Assembly: GCA_902805985.1 (NCBI GenBank) | Contig: CADCUW010000357.1 | Span: forward strand, 1-14,512 | DNA from: an uncultured Rubrobacteraceae bacterium | Lineage (GTDB): Bacteria; Actinomycetota; Rubrobacteria; Rubrobacterales; Rubrobacteraceae | DNA: 14,512 nt | Reading direction: 5' to 3' | In this document: in pieces, positions 14,155-14,512 of the stretch | Layout of the letters: every line of letters starts with the position of its first letter | Numbering within the stretch: the stretch's first letter is position 1 | The notes under the pieces: generated by a model | The model's database searches: none | Told to the model about the DNA's origin: nothing | Seen by the model: the letters and a program-made list of their open reading frames with translations, nothing else | Program-made: the position numbers and the translations under genes

Positions 14155-14177
14155 TTGTCTACAGGACGCGTAGACAA
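14155..14177 (+). promoter_or_regulatory. Perfect palindromic operator-like site at the cysC transcription start
   Basis: TTGTCTAC (14155-14162) and GTAGACAA (14170-14177) are perfect inverted arms with a 7-base spacer. The site covers about +2 to +25 of the predicted cysC transcript, where a bound dimeric repressor would block initiation or elongation. The same arm occurs singly or as direct repeats at the tauE and small-membrane-operon promoters, so this is the best model of the full site. Confidence 0.65.
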
Positions 14178-14255
14178 ACCATCCAGAAGCCCGTCCGGGG
14201 GAGACCCGGACCGGGCGGCCCTCCGCATGTAGACTGGTCGTGGGGAGGCGTGTAG

Positions 14256-14512
<257 letters not shown>

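Noticed and set aside
14155..14177. Direct assignment of the palindrome to McbR
   Set aside because: McbR sites read TAGAC-N6-GTCTA; here the arms are in the opposite order with a 7-base spacer, so only a loose resemblance can be claimed.

Overview
The window is GC-rich, uses many GTG and TTG starts, and carries actinobacterial-type proteins: an Rv1284-like beta-carbonic anhydrase, an Stf0 sulfotransferase and MHS-family transport. I infer an actinobacterium, plausibly Rubrobacter or a relative; the genus is a guess from gene style, not a search result.

Left part (1-6500, all on the minus strand) is acyl-CoA and ketone-body metabolism. In transcription order it holds a badly decayed alpha/beta hydrolase remnant, an SDR resembling D-3-hydroxybutyrate dehydrogenase, acetoacetyl-CoA synthetase, a separately promoted MHS-family transporter, and the start of an enoyl-CoA hydratase that runs off the left edge. 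Together these fit oxidation of 3-hydroxybutyrate to acetoacetate, its activation to acetoacetyl-CoA, and uptake of a carboxylate. The pseudogene may once have supplied hydroxybutyrate from oligomers. A DsbA/2-hydroxychromene-2-carboxylate isomerase-type protein lies upstream of the remnant.

Right part (6640 to the end) is a sulfur block. A TauE/SafE exporter (minus) is divergent from an ETHE1-like persulfide dioxygenase (plus). Then come a beta-carbonic anhydrase and, overlapping its stop, an unusual protein fusing an N-terminal PAPS-type sulfotransferase domain to a C-terminal ATP sulfurylase domain. After a convergent terminator lies a small minus-strand operon: a 53-aa protein not previously evident from longer reading frames, coupled by ATGA to a small membrane protein. 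Divergent from it are an Stf0-type sulfotransferase and a formylglycine-type sulfatase. Last comes an APS kinase gene that runs off the right edge. The set could make APS and PAPS, transfer sulfate to small molecules or glycolipids, remove it again, and handle sulfite and persulfide.

Two signals stand out. First, the ATP sulfurylase domain of the fusion has lost two signature active-site residues (QTRN reads QTRR and HxxH reads HRAL), so it may not make APS in the usual way. Second, a motif reading GTAGACAA (reverse TTGTCTAC) recurs at the promoter regions of tauE, the small membrane operon, the Stf0 gene (one mismatch) and cysC. At cysC it forms a perfect 8-7-8 palindrome directly at the predicted transcription start. 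This looks like the operator of an unidentified local sulfur regulator.
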